From Clostridiaceae bacterium (GTDB lineage Bacteria; Bacillota; Clostridia; Saccharofermentanales; UBA5734): a DNA stretch of 32,779 nt. Positions 22,857-31,035 of the stretch are shown in pieces. The stretch covers positions 1 through 32,779 of the forward strand of contig JAAYNF010000044.1 of the NCBI GenBank assembly GCA_012520975.1, given 5' to 3'. Each line of letters opens with the position of its first letter. Position 1 is the first letter of the stretch. The notes beneath the pieces were generated by a model. The model was not told the DNA's origin. It saw nothing but the letters and a program-made list of their open reading frames with translations, and ran no database searches. The position numbers were made by a program, and so were the translations under genes.

Positions 22857-23717
22857 ATGCGAATAGCCGTGCTAAGCGGCAAGGGCGGAACAGGAAAAAC
22901 GCTGGTAACGGTGAATTTGGCGGCTGTATCGCAAGAATCCGTATACATGGACTGCGATGTTGAAGAGCCGAATGGGCACTTATTTTTTAAACCCGAAGGC
23001 GTTCTGGTGGAGGAGGTATCCGTAAAGGTTCCGGAAGTGAAAGATGAATTATGCAACGGATGCCGTAAATGTGTTGATTTTTGCAATTTCAATGCCCTTG
23101 CCTATGTTCAAAACAAGCTGATTGTCTTTGATGAAGTTTGCCATTCTTGCGGCGGCTGTATTTTGGTCTGTCCTGAAAAGGCGCTGACCGAAAAAGAAAG
23201 AGCCATCGGTCAAATCCAAAAGGGTGTTTCGGACCAAGTATCGATATACACAGGGATATTAAATACCGGTGAGGCATCGGGGGTTCCCATTGTCAAAAGG
23301 CTGTTGGCCGAAGAAAGCCCGGAGATCACGAAACCGATTTTCATCGACTGTCCGCCGGGGAGCGCCTGCATCACAATGGAAAGCATCAAGGATGCGGACT
23401 ATTGCATATTGGTAGCCGAACCGACATTGTTCGGTGTTCATAATCTCAACATGGTGTACGAACTGGTCAGATTATTGGACAGACCTTTCGGCGTGGTTCT
23501 CAACAAATGTTTGGACGGGGAAAATCCGGCAGAGAAATTTTGTCTGGAAAAAAACATTAAAATATTGGGACGCATTCCCTTTGAAAATGAACTCGGGATA
23601 CTGAATTCAGATGCGGAGATTGTCGCGAACAAAAACAGTCGATACCGGGAAATGTTTGATTCTCTGCTCAGCACAGTGATCAAGGAGGTGTCCTATGCAG
23701 CAACTCCTGATTCTTAG
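22857..23717 (+). CDS. MinD/Mrp-type ATPase with ferredoxin insert 1
   Basis: P-loop ATPase of 286 aa with a deviant Walker A (LSGKGGTGKT) at its very start and the MDCDVEEPNGHLF motif after it. A two-cluster ferredoxin insert follows: CNGCRKCVDFCNFNAL and CHSCGGCILVCPEKAL, about residues 62-110. The switch/Walker B region is IFIDCPPGSACITMESI. These ATPases pair with ORP/NifX proteins and are thought to help build or move metal clusters. ATG 22857 has GGGAG 8 nt upstream. Its end overlaps the second ATPase by 23 nt, so expression is coupled and the two proteins may form a heterodimer. Confidence 0.9.
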   Translation: MRIAVLSGKGGTGKTLVTVNLAAVSQESVYMDCDVEEPNGHLFFKPEGVLVEEVSVKVPEVKDELCNGCRKCVDFCNFNALAYVQNKLIVFDEVCHSCGGCILVCPEKALTEKERAIGQIQKGVSDQVSIYTGILNTGEASGVPIVKRLLAEESPEITKPIFIDCPPGSACITMESIKDADYCILVAEPTLFGVHNLNMVYELVRLLDRPFGVVLNKCLDGENPAEKFCLEKNIKILGRIPFENELGILNSDAEIVANKNSRYREMFDSLLSTVIKEVSYAATPDS

Positions 23718-24573
23718 CGGTAAAGGCGGCACCGGGAAAACCACGATCGCAAGTGCGTTTATCAAGCTTTCCGGCGCCAAGGCCTACGCGGACTGCGATG
23801 TGGATGCCCCGAACCTGCATCTCATTACCGGATGGGATGTTGAACCGGAAAAAAAAGACTATTACGGGCTGCCAAAAGCAGAAATAAATCCGGATTTGTG
23901 TGCCGAATGTGATCGGTGCAGGCAAAACTGCCGATTTGATGCCATTTTAATAGACGAAACATATAGAGTGGATCCTTTTGCGTGTGAAGGCTGCTCGGTT
24001 TGCGAGTATGTCTGTCCTGCGGAGGCCATCACAATGGTTCCGGCAGTGGCGGGGGAACTGATGTTGTATTCAGACGCGGAAAAAATATTTTCAACAGCAC
24101 AGCTTAAAATGGGAAGCGGAACCTCCGGGTTGCTTGTCACCGAGGTGAAAAAGCAAATGAAGTCGGCGGCGACAGCCGATGCCAAACTGGCTGTTATTGA
24201 TGGATCTCCCGGAATAGGTTGTCCTGTGATTGCCTCCCTGAGCGGTGTGGATATGGTTTTGATTGTTGCGGAGCCCTCCATATCCGGTATCAGCGACATG
24301 GAGCGCATTATCGATACAGCAGCAAAGTTCGGAATAAAGACAGCGATCTGCATCAACAAATACGATACCAATATTAAAAACACAGAGAAGATCAAGGGGT
24401 TTTGTGAAAAACAAAACCTACCCTTTGTGGGTAGCATACCCTTTGACTCCGATGCAGTTAAGGCGATTAACAACGGCCAAACCATCGTGGACATCGATTG
24501 CGCATCGGGAACGGCGGTCAGGAAAATTTATCTCGAGACAATGAATCTGCTCTTTGAAAAGGATCGGCTGTAA
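23695..24573 (+). CDS. MinD/Mrp-type ATPase with ferredoxin insert 2
   Basis: Paralogue of the preceding gene, 292 aa. It shows Walker A LSGKGGTGKTTIA, ADCDVDAPNLHLI, the ferredoxin insert CAECDRCRQNCRFDAI and CEGCSVCEYVCPAEAI (about residues 68-115), and VIDGSPGIGCPVIASL. In the known Desulfovibrio orp locus two such ATPases are encoded side by side and contact ORP. AAGGAGG lies before the ATG within the end of the first ATPase gene. Confidence 0.9.
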   Translation: MQQLLILSGKGGTGKTTIASAFIKLSGAKAYADCDVDAPNLHLITGWDVEPEKKDYYGLPKAEINPDLCAECDRCRQNCRFDAILIDETYRVDPFACEGCSVCEYVCPAEAITMVPAVAGELMLYSDAEKIFSTAQLKMGSGTSGLLVTEVKKQMKSAATADAKLAVIDGSPGIGCPVIASLSGVDMVLIVAEPSISGISDMERIIDTAAKFGIKTAICINKYDTNIKNTEKIKGFCEKQNLPFVGSIPFDSDAVKAINNGQTIVDIDCASGTAVRKIYLETMNLLFEKDRL

Positions 24574-24619
24574 AAAAGTCAGGTTCCGGTAAAATCAAAA
24601 AAATGGGAGGAAAACTAAA

Positions 24620-24964
24620 GTGATCAAAATTGCTGTGGCAAGCGATAACGGAATGGTGGCGGAACACTTTGGACATTGCGAGGGATTCGAGGTTTTTGAT
24701 GTCGAAAACAAGCAAATCGTCAAGAGTGAAACCGTTGCCAATCCCGGGCATCGACCGGGGTTTTTACCGAACTTTCTTGCCGATCGCGGGGTCAATGTCA
24801 TCATCAGCGGTGGAATGGGTCCCGGGGCGGTCGAGATTTTTAACCAAAGAAACATTGAGGTTATTATAGGAGCAAAAGGCAATGCCGAAGAAGCGGCGGA
24901 AGCGTATTTGCAAGGCACCCTTCGATCTTCCGGTTCGGTTTGTCGTGAACATCAGCATCCGTAA
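24620..24964 (+). CDS. NifX/NifB-like (orange protein type) metal-cofactor protein 2
   Basis: A 114-aa protein of the same family as the one at 22487 and closer to the classical sequence: MIKIAVASDNGMVAEHFGHCEGFEVFDVE, then NPGHRPGFLPNFLADRGVNVIISGGMGPGA. It ends in CREHQHP, which could bind metal. It uses a GTG start after GGGAGGAAAA. It is the last gene of the ORP-like operon. Two family members flanking two ATPases suggest a scaffold/carrier pair. Confidence 0.88.
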   Translation: MIKIAVASDNGMVAEHFGHCEGFEVFDVENKQIVKSETVANPGHRPGFLPNFLADRGVNVIISGGMGPGAVEIFNQRNIEVIIGAKGNAEEAAEAYLQGTLRSSGSVCREHQHP

Positions 24965-25017
24965 TGGGCGCAATAAATAAATAAAACTTGGCATGCTTCG
25001 GCCATGCGTTACACGGA

Positions 25018-25041
25018 CAGCACCCTTCTTAAAGGGTGTTG
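25018..25041 (+). other. hairpin between ORP-like and Mo-enzyme operons
   Basis: A 10-bp stem (25018-25027 with 25032-25041, one G-U) and a CTTA loop, without a strong T-run. Another small hairpin (GCATG/CATGC) lies near 24991-25007. It probably marks the end of the upstream transcript. Confidence 0.45.
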
Positions 25042-25067
25042 TGTAAGTTGTGATTAATTGCTAAACT
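25039..25067 (+). promoter_or_regulatory. candidate promoter of the Mo-enzyme operon
   Basis: TTGTGT (25039-25044), a 17-bp spacer and TAAACT (25062-25067), each 4 of 6 to consensus. The leader would be about 110 nt and would contain the small open frame at 25102. Confidence 0.4.
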
Positions 25068-25101
25068 TGGAACAGAACCCAAATATCACCCTAACAACAT
25101 A

Positions 25102-25182
25102 TTGATTCGCGTGTCTGCACTGAAAGACAATGCAGTGGTGCTGGATACTGCGCTGCTGTCAATGAAAACGGAGGGTATCTGA
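25102..25182 (+). CDS. possible 26-aa leader ORF or gene remnant
   Basis: The frame is open from 25054 to TGA at 25180-25182, whose last base is the A of the next gene's ATG (TGATG). From TTG 25102 it would encode IRVSALKDNAVVLDTALLSM-like sequence with ordinary codon use. No ribosome site is visible. It may be a translationally coupling leader, the tail of a decayed gene, or chance. Confidence 0.25.
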   Translation: MIRVSALKDNAVVLDTALLSMKTEGI

Positions 25183-27857
25183 TGCAAGAACAAGTTGCCA
25201 AAATGAAGGACATGCTCGATCCGGCCACGATGGATGATCTGGACTTGGTATTGTCCGGGCCGGAAAGCTTTGCGCCTCTGACCGAATCCGATGTCGAAAC
25301 GGACCACGAGGTGCAAAAGATCAATACCTGCTGTCGAGCCTGTATTTCCAACTGCGGTGTCATTGCTCATGTTCGCAATGGACGGGTCATCAAGCTGGAG
25401 GGCAACCCGGAGGACCGGATGAGCAAGGGCGCCATGTGCGCCAAGGGCTTGGCCGGCATTCAGGCTCTTTACCACCCCAACCGCAACAAATACCCCATGC
25501 AGCGGGTGGGTGAACGTGGCGAAAACAAATGGAAGCGAATTTCCTGGGAAGAGGCCATTGACATTATCGCCCGAAAACTCATGGAAACCCGAGAAAAATA
25601 TGGCGCCGAAACCGTATTCTGCTCCACCGGCGGCGGCGGTAACCCGGAAATCTGGAGCATCGCCCGCTTTTGCAATATTTTTGGTACGCCCAATTGGTTT
25701 GAGCCGGGCTGCGCCCAGTGTTATCTGCCCCGCGTGCTGGCAACCGCGATGATGTACGGCGGCGATGACTCCAGCATTGCCGACTCCAACGCATTGGAGA
25801 TTTATTTCCCGGAAGACACGGAAATGCAATCGCTGGTGCTCTGGGGTACCGATCCGTCCTATTCCTGCACCGCCAGCGGCGGCGCGGCGGTGGTCGACCT
25901 GCGGGCCAAAGGGGTCAAAACCGTGGTGATTGATCCACGCCTGACGCCGGACGCGGCCAAGGCCGACGTCTGGCTGCCGGTTCGCCCGGGAAGCGACGTG
26001 GCACTGATGCTGACCTGGATCCGCTACATTCTGGACAATCGGCTTTATGATGCTGATTTTGTTCTGCGCTGGACCAACCTGCCCTACCTTGTCAATACCG
26101 AGACCAACATGCTGCTCAGGGCCGAAACCAGCAACGATCCGTCCATTCCGGATACTTTCATGGTGCTGGATGCCCGGACCGGTTCGCCCAGGCCGCTGCC
26201 TTATCCTTGGGATGACAATTTGGAACCGATTCTGGACGGCGTTTGTCACATTGATGGTGTCGAATATAAAACCGGTTACCGTCTGCTCAAAGAGCGCGTT
26301 GACCCCTATACCCTCGAAAAAGGTGCTGAACTTTGCTGGCTCGAACCCGACCGCATCGAACAAGGCATCCGTATGTTTACCGACAATCAGCCGGGAGGAC
26401 TGGCCCTTGGTGTTGCCACCGATCAAACACCCAATTCGATTCAGGCCGCCATGGCCGCCAACATCATCGATCTGCTGATGGGCAATGTTGAGCGACCCGG
26501 AGCGCTGATGCAGCGTTTCCGCAAAAGCGGTGTTTTCGATATGCCCAACTATCCGGTACCGATCGCCGCCGGCCGTCTGCCTGACGAGCAGCTGAAAAAA
26601 CGGCTGGGCGGTATCGAACACAAGGGTCTGCATATCTGGTACGCCGGCCATGCCACCAGCATCTTTGATGCTGTTTTGACCGGCGAGCCTTATAAGCCTA
26701 GGATCTGGATCGACCGCTCCGGCAACAAGATGGGTGCGGTTGCCGACAGTCATAAGGTCAAAAAGGTCATTGACGAGCTGGATTTTATTGTCCATATGTA
26801 TATGTATCCCACCTCATTTTCAGCCTACGCCGACATCCTGCTTCCGACAACCGAGTGGCTGGAAACCGATATGATGGTGGAAACCTGCAACACCCTTTGC
26901 GCCCGACAGGCGGTGACACATTTGTGGGAAACCATGGATGAAACCGAGATCTGGTCCCGTTTGGCCAAGCGTTGCGGCGAGTTGGGCCATGAAGCCTGCC
27001 GTTTGGCCTTTGATGCCGAACACATGGGTAAAGATCTGCCTTACTGGGATTCGGTCACCGAATTGTGGGATCATTTTCTTGGTCGAATCGACCTTACATG
27101 GGAGCAGCTCAAGCAAAACACGCCGTATGAGTATATGCCCAAAGATGAATGGAAAACATATTACATTTACCGGCAGCCGGATCCTCAGACCAATTTGCCG
27201 GTGGGATTCAATACTCCGTCGAAAAAGATCGAGCTTTATCTGGAAAGCATGATTACGCTGGGCCGGACGGGACTGCCCTTCAGTGCCTGTGAATTGGAGC
27301 CGGCTACTCAGGATTACGACCCGTTGCCATATTTCCTCGAGCCCTCGGAGAGCCCCTTGGCCGACAGTGAACTGGCCAAGTCGTTTCCGCTGGTTATGAC
27401 CAATGGCCGGGTACCGTTGTATCATCACACCACGTTGCGGAATGTTCCTTGGATGCGCGAGCTCTACCCGGTTCCGGAACTATTGATCCACCCGACCGAT
27501 GCGGAAAAATATGCCGTCGAACACGGCGACTGGGTCTGGATCGAATCCCTGCGCGGCAAAATCAGGGCCTTGGCCAGCCTGACCCAAGGGATCATGCCCG
27601 GCGTCGTCTTTATGGAGCGATTCTGGAATCCGGAGACGCTGGACAGCAAAACCCATGGTTGGCAGGAAATGAATGTCAACGTTCTGACCAAAGCCGATGC
27701 TCCGTTTAATGATGTTGTCGGAACCTACACGTTGCGGGGCATTCTGGTCAAGATTTATAAGGCCGATGGCCCGCCGGAAGGGATCTGGCAAAATCCGGAG
27801 GATTTCCGGGTCTGGCTGCCGGAACCGGCTGATCCGACAAAGGAGGTCCGTTTATGA
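25182..27857 (+). CDS. molybdopterin oxidoreductase catalytic subunit (DMSO reductase family)
   Basis: An 891-aa Mo/W-bis-MGD enzyme. A [4Fe-4S] domain lies at residues 51-86 (C51-x2-C54-x3-C58-x27-C86). Cofactor-binding signatures follow: LWGTDPSYS, VVIDPRLTPDAAKADVWLPVRPGSDVALMLT, and the C-terminal molydopterin domain with MTNGRVPLYHHTTLRN. Cys177 or Cys180 (FEPGCAQCYLPR) is the candidate Mo ligand. There is no Tat or other signal peptide, so it is cytoplasmic. C-terminal blocks such as YHHTTLRNVPWMRELYPVPE recall catechol dehydroxylase- and transhydroxylase-like clades more than thiosulfate or nitrate reductases, but that is a memory-based impression. It is first in an operon with an Fe-S subunit, chaperone and AsrAB-like proteins. 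Substrate unknown. Confidence 0.9.
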   Translation: MQEQVAKMKDMLDPATMDDLDLVLSGPESFAPLTESDVETDHEVQKINTCCRACISNCGVIAHVRNGRVIKLEGNPEDRMSKGAMCAKGLAGIQALYHPNRNKYPMQRVGERGENKWKRISWEEAIDIIARKLMETREKYGAETVFCSTGGGGNPEIWSIARFCNIFGTPNWFEPGCAQCYLPRVLATAMMYGGDDSSIADSNALEIYFPEDTEMQSLVLWGTDPSYSCTASGGAAVVDLRAKGVKTVVIDPRLTPDAAKADVWLPVRPGSDVALMLTWIRYILDNRLYDADFVLRWTNLPYLVNTETNMLLRAETSNDPSIPDTFMVLDARTGSPRPLPYPWDDNLEPILDGVCHIDGVEYKTGYRLLKERVDPYTLEKGAELCWLEPDRIEQGIRMFTDNQPGGLALGVATDQTPNSIQAAMAANIIDLLMGNVERPGALMQRFRKSGVFDMPNYPVPIAAGRLPDEQLKKRLGGIEHKGLHIWYAGHATSIFDAVLTGEPYKPRIWIDRSGNKMGAVADSHKVKKVIDELDFIVHMYMYPTSFSAYADILLPTTEWLETDMMVETCNTLCARQAVTHLWETMDETEIWSRLAKRCGELGHEACRLAFDAEHMGKDLPYWDSVTELWDHFLGRIDLTWEQLKQNTPYEYMPKDEWKTYYIYRQPDPQTNLPVGFNTPSKKIELYLESMITLGRTGLPFSACELEPATQDYDPLPYFLEPSESPLADSELAKSFPLVMTNGRVPLYHHTTLRNVPWMRELYPVPELLIHPTDAEKYAVEHGDWVWIESLRGKIRALASLTQGIMPGVVFMERFWNPETLDSKTHGWQEMNVNVLTKADAPFNDVVGTYTLRGILVKIYKADGPPEGIWQNPEDFRVWLPEPADPTKEVRL

Positions 27858-28483
27858 GACAGAATGTTCAGAATATCATGGTGATCGATCTCGACCGTTG
27901 CATCGGCTGTATGGCCTGCCAGGTTGCCTGCAAGTTGGAAAATGAAGTGGCCCTTGGCACCGATCGGATCAAGGTGCTGACCATCGGTCCCACCGGAACC
28001 TATCCTGATCTGCAGATGTATTTCCTGCCCGTTATGTGCCAGCAGTGCGAAGAACCGCCCTGTGTGGCGGTCTGTCCGACCGGCGCCAGCTACCAACGCA
28101 CCGAAGCCGGCGACATCCAGATCGACAGGGACATCTGCATTGGCTGCCAAAGTTGCTATCGGGCCTGCCCCTACACATTGAACATCCCTAATAACGAATT
28201 GCGCGTTATGGACAAATGCAATCAATGCGCCCATCTGCAGGAAATCGGCGAGAAGCCTGCCTGTGTGAAAAATTGTCCCGGACGCGCCATGTTTTTTGGT
28301 GACGTCCATGATCCGAATAGCGACGTGTCCCGGATACTGCGCGAAACCGATCCTGCTCACGTTCATACATTGCCGGATTCCGGCAATCGTCCCATGACGC
28401 GCTATATCTTGCGCAAAGACGACTGGATCGAGATCATGCCCCAAGAGGTTCCTGAACCGGTTAACCGGAGACGACAACGATGA
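27854..28483 (+). CDS. four-cluster ferredoxin subunit (DmsB/NrfC type)
   Basis: Electron-transfer subunit of 209 aa with 16 cysteines in four [4Fe-4S] motifs: CIGCMACQVAC, CQQCEEPPCVAVC, CIGCQSCYRAC, and CNQCAHLQEIGEKPACVKNC. It overlaps the catalytic subunit gene by 4 nt (ATGA) and the chaperone gene by 4 nt, so it is part of the Mo enzyme. Normally this subunit passes electrons to or from a membrane NrfD/DmsC protein; none is encoded here. No signal peptide. Confidence 0.92.
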   Translation: MRQNVQNIMVIDLDRCIGCMACQVACKLENEVALGTDRIKVLTIGPTGTYPDLQMYFLPVMCQQCEEPPCVAVCPTGASYQRTEAGDIQIDRDICIGCQSCYRACPYTLNIPNNELRVMDKCNQCAHLQEIGEKPACVKNCPGRAMFFGDVHDPNSDVSRILRETDPAHVHTLPDSGNRPMTRYILRKDDWIEIMPQEVPEPVNRRRQR

Positions 28484-29175
28484 ATATGCAAGACCCGCAA
28501 CAAAGCTGGCTGAGAAGCCGGCAAATCATGTATCGCCTGATGAGCCGTCTGTATTGGCGCGAGGTCGACCAAACCCTGTTGGCCGGCTTGAAAAAAATGC
28601 CGATCCCGGCAGACTGCGCCGACCATGATCTGCAGGTCGGCTGGAACCTGTTCGGAGAAGCCGTTGCCGGTTTGGGGGATGAATGCCTGGAGGAGCTTGC
28701 CGTTGATTTTGCCGTTACCTTTTTGGGTGCCGGAACCGCCAAGCCGACTTTGATGGCTCTGCCCTTTGCCTCCGTATATACCAGCATCAAGCGAATGTTG
28801 ATGCAAGATGCCCGCGATAGAGCCGTTGCGGTTTATCGGAGCAAGGGTCTGCAGGTCGGATCCCATCTGGCCGGTCTGCCCGAAGACCATCTGGCCGTTT
28901 TGCTGGACTTTATGGCGTTTTTGTGTGGGACAAACGAAACAACCGCACCCGAAGACGTCCGGCTGCAATCGGCGCTACAGGAACAACAGACATTTCTGGA
29001 GCAGCATCTGCTTAATTGGATCGGATTGTTCTGCGAAGATGTTGCAAAGCTGGGCAAAACACCGTTCTACCGTGCTGTCGCAGGTTTAACCGAGGCCTAT
29101 TTGCAATTTGACGCCCGGCAGATCCAAGAGCTGCGGCAACCGGAAGCAATTTGTGCAGTATCGACTGCGAGATGA
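28480..29175 (+). CDS. TorD/DmsD-type molybdoenzyme chaperone
   Basis: An all-helical chaperone of 231 aa that binds an immature Mo subunit and aids cofactor insertion. It has the weak but typical TorD pattern: YRLMSRLYWREVDQTLL at the start, ELAVDFAVTFLGAG (family E..DF...F.G) in the middle, then LPFASVYTS and a DHLAVLLDFMAFL helix. Its position after the catalytic and Fe-S genes strongly supports this. As the Mo subunit has no Tat signal, the role is maturation only, not export proofreading. Confidence 0.82.
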   Translation: MNMQDPQQSWLRSRQIMYRLMSRLYWREVDQTLLAGLKKMPIPADCADHDLQVGWNLFGEAVAGLGDECLEELAVDFAVTFLGAGTAKPTLMALPFASVYTSIKRMLMQDARDRAVAVYRSKGLQVGSHLAGLPEDHLAVLLDFMAFLCGTNETTAPEDVRLQSALQEQQTFLEQHLLNWIGLFCEDVAKLGKTPFYRAVAGLTEAYLQFDARQIQELRQPEAICAVSTAR

Positions 29176-29188
29176 GGAGGTTTCATTT

Positions 29189-30241
29189 ATGGGGTACCGT
29201 GTAAGCTATGAACAAGCCGATGGATTGCTGAAAACCTGGCAAGAACAATACCGGGTTTACGCGCCGAAGCGCTTTGCCGGACGGGGCTGGAGGCCGGGTA
29301 CCGATATGATTCGATATGGCGAAATTCAATCCTTTCGAGATGTTGCCTATACCGAACAGTCTCATTTTTCGCCCAAGGATGTTGTGGCGCCGATCATGCA
29401 GACCATGTTGTCTTTCACAGCCGATGAGGTAAAGGTCAGCAGTATCGACGACAAGGGGATTCTGCTTTTGGCTCGACCGTGCGACATCCACGGCATTCAA
29501 CGGCTGGACAAAATTTTTCTTGAAAATGGCGGTCAGGCTGATTTCTATTACCAACGCTACCGCGAAAAAATCAAAATCATCATGATTGAGTGTCGTGAAG
29601 GTTGGGAACACTGTTTTTGCGTGTCAATGGGCGCCAATCGGACCGATGCGTACAGCATGGCTGTTCGTTTTGACCCTGATGGTTTGCTCTTTGAGGTTCG
29701 GGATGAAGATTTTGTCGATTCTTTTGCTGGTCTGCCGACAGTAGATTTTACTCCGGAATTTGTCAGTCAGGACAAAAATCCGGTGCAATTGCCTGTCATA
29801 ACAGGTCTGGAACAACTAAAAGCCGCCTATGATTTGCCCATGTGGGCGGAATACGACGACCAGTGCATCAGTTGCGGCAGTTGCAACACCGTGTGCACGA
29901 CCTGCAGTTGCTTTGACACGATCGACGTCATTTTCAGCGAAACCAGCCGGGACGGTGAGCGCCGCCGCGTCTGGTCATCCTGCATGCTGGAAAGCTTTAG
30001 CACCATGGCCGGGGGGCATGCGGTTCGCAAAACACCGGGCGAGCGCATGCGGTTCAAGGTTCTGCACAAGGTCCATGATTATCGAGCGCGTTTTGGCGGC
30101 GATGAGCATATGTGTATCGGTTGTGGTCGTTGCGACATCCGCTGTCCGGAGGACATATCTTTTATTGATGCCGTCAACCGGTTGAGCGCAGCGATGGCCG
30201 ACCAAGCCTCGGTTGCCGCCGACACAAAGGAGGGAAATTAA
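29189..30241 (+). CDS. asrA: AsrA-like Fe-S subunit (anaerobic sulfite reductase A family)
   Basis: A 350-aa iron-sulfur protein similar in length and layout to AsrA of anaerobic sulfite reductase and the beta subunit of Pyrococcus soluble hydrogenases. The N-terminal domain has ARPCDIHGIQRLDKIFL and ECREGWEHCFCVSMG. The C-terminal part has CISCGSCNTVCTTCSCFD and CIGCGRCDIRCPEDISF, two [4Fe-4S] motifs. In those systems it bridges the AsrB-type flavoprotein and the catalytic subunit. ATG at 29189 follows GAGGAGG; upstream in-frame codons overlap torD and are not family-like. It lies 13 nt after torD and 2 nt before the AsrB-like gene. asrC, the sirohaem subunit, is absent. Confidence 0.88.
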   Translation: MGYRVSYEQADGLLKTWQEQYRVYAPKRFAGRGWRPGTDMIRYGEIQSFRDVAYTEQSHFSPKDVVAPIMQTMLSFTADEVKVSSIDDKGILLLARPCDIHGIQRLDKIFLENGGQADFYYQRYREKIKIIMIECREGWEHCFCVSMGANRTDAYSMAVRFDPDGLLFEVRDEDFVDSFAGLPTVDFTPEFVSQDKNPVQLPVITGLEQLKAAYDLPMWAEYDDQCISCGSCNTVCTTCSCFDTIDVIFSETSRDGERRRVWSSCMLESFSTMAGGHAVRKTPGERMRFKVLHKVHDYRARFGGDEHMCIGCGRCDIRCPEDISFIDAVNRLSAAMADQASVAADTKEGN

Positions 30242-30243
30242 CG

Positions 30244-31032
30244 ATGGAGAACATCATGCTGCCGTCAAGCGCAAAAATACTTGACATCATTCATGAGACC
30301 ACAGCGGAATATACTTTCCGCGTTGCCTACGACCAACCGATCCGCCATGGCCAGTTTTTCCAGCTTTCCATCCCTAAAGTGGGCGAAGCGCCCATCTCGG
30401 TCAGCGCCAAAGGGGATGGCTGGATCGAATTTACCATTCGCAAGGTCGGACGGTTGACCGAGGGGCTTTTCGGCCTGCAACCCGGTCATACGATCTTTTT
30501 GCGCGGGCCGTACGGCAATTATTTCCCGCTCGAATCCTTTGACAACAAGGCGCTGGTGGTCATTGCCGGCGGAACCGGGATGGCCGCGGTCAGGAGTCTG
30601 CTCAGACACTATGCCGACAACCGAGCCGACATCCGGGATGTCTATCTGATTGCGGGATTCAAAGATATCAACAGCGTGCTTTTCACCCAGGACCTCCAGC
30701 GGTTCCGGGAAACCTTCAATACCATTGCCACGTTGGATCATATGACCGTTCCGGGTTTTTCCACCGGACTGGTCACCGAACACATTCCCTCTATTCCCTT
30801 TGCCGAGCTTGGGGAGTACAATGTCGTGATCGTCGGACCGCCCCTCATGATGCGTTTTGCCTCGGAGGCCTGTATCCAAAATGGAGCCGATCCTGACAAC
30901 ATGTGGCTGTCTTTTGAGCGCAAAATGTCCTGTGCGGTAGGCAAATGCGGCCATTGCAAGATCAATGAAACCTATGTCTGCCTGGAGGGACCTATTTTTC
31001 GTTATACCCAAGCCCAAGAGCTGCTTGACTAG
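30244..31032 (+). CDS. asrB: AsrB-like FAD/NAD(P)H oxidoreductase subunit
   Basis: A 262-aa ferredoxin-NAD(P)+ reductase-fold protein. It has an FAD domain (GHTIFLRGPYGNYFPLE), a nucleotide-binding domain (LVVIAGGTGMAAVRSLLRHY, VVIVGPPLMMRF), and the C-terminal [2Fe-2S] loop CAVGKCGHCKINETYVC as in AsrB, HydG and PyrK. It would take electrons from NADH or NADPH and pass them to the AsrA-like subunit. AAGGAGGG precedes the ATG at 30244. It is the last gene of the operon; the convergent apbE stop is only 3 bp away and no terminator lies between them. Confidence 0.9.
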   Translation: MENIMLPSSAKILDIIHETTAEYTFRVAYDQPIRHGQFFQLSIPKVGEAPISVSAKGDGWIEFTIRKVGRLTEGLFGLQPGHTIFLRGPYGNYFPLESFDNKALVVIAGGTGMAAVRSLLRHYADNRADIRDVYLIAGFKDINSVLFTQDLQRFRETFNTIATLDHMTVPGFSTGLVTEHIPSIPFAELGEYNVVIVGPPLMMRFASEACIQNGADPDNMWLSFERKMSCAVGKCGHCKINETYVCLEGPIFRYTQAQELLD

Positions 31033-31035
31033 TTA

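Noticed and set aside
21683-24964. Nitrogenase cofactor (nif) gene cluster
   Set aside because: NifX-like domains are present but there is no nifHDK, nifB radical SAM domain or nifEN; the gene set matches ORP-type loci instead.
25045-25067. Rex (NADH/NAD+) repressor site before the Mo operon
   Set aside because: Only one half-site (TTGTGA) is present; the expected TTCACAA half is absent.
25086-26795. A 569-codon minus-strand open frame across the Mo-enzyme gene
   Set aside because: Antisense shadow of a strongly conserved molybdoenzyme; no ribosome site or family motif.
29189-31032. Complete anaerobic sulfite reductase (asrABC) operon
   Set aside because: No asrC-like sirohaem/Fe-S subunit follows; the next gene is apbE on the other strand.
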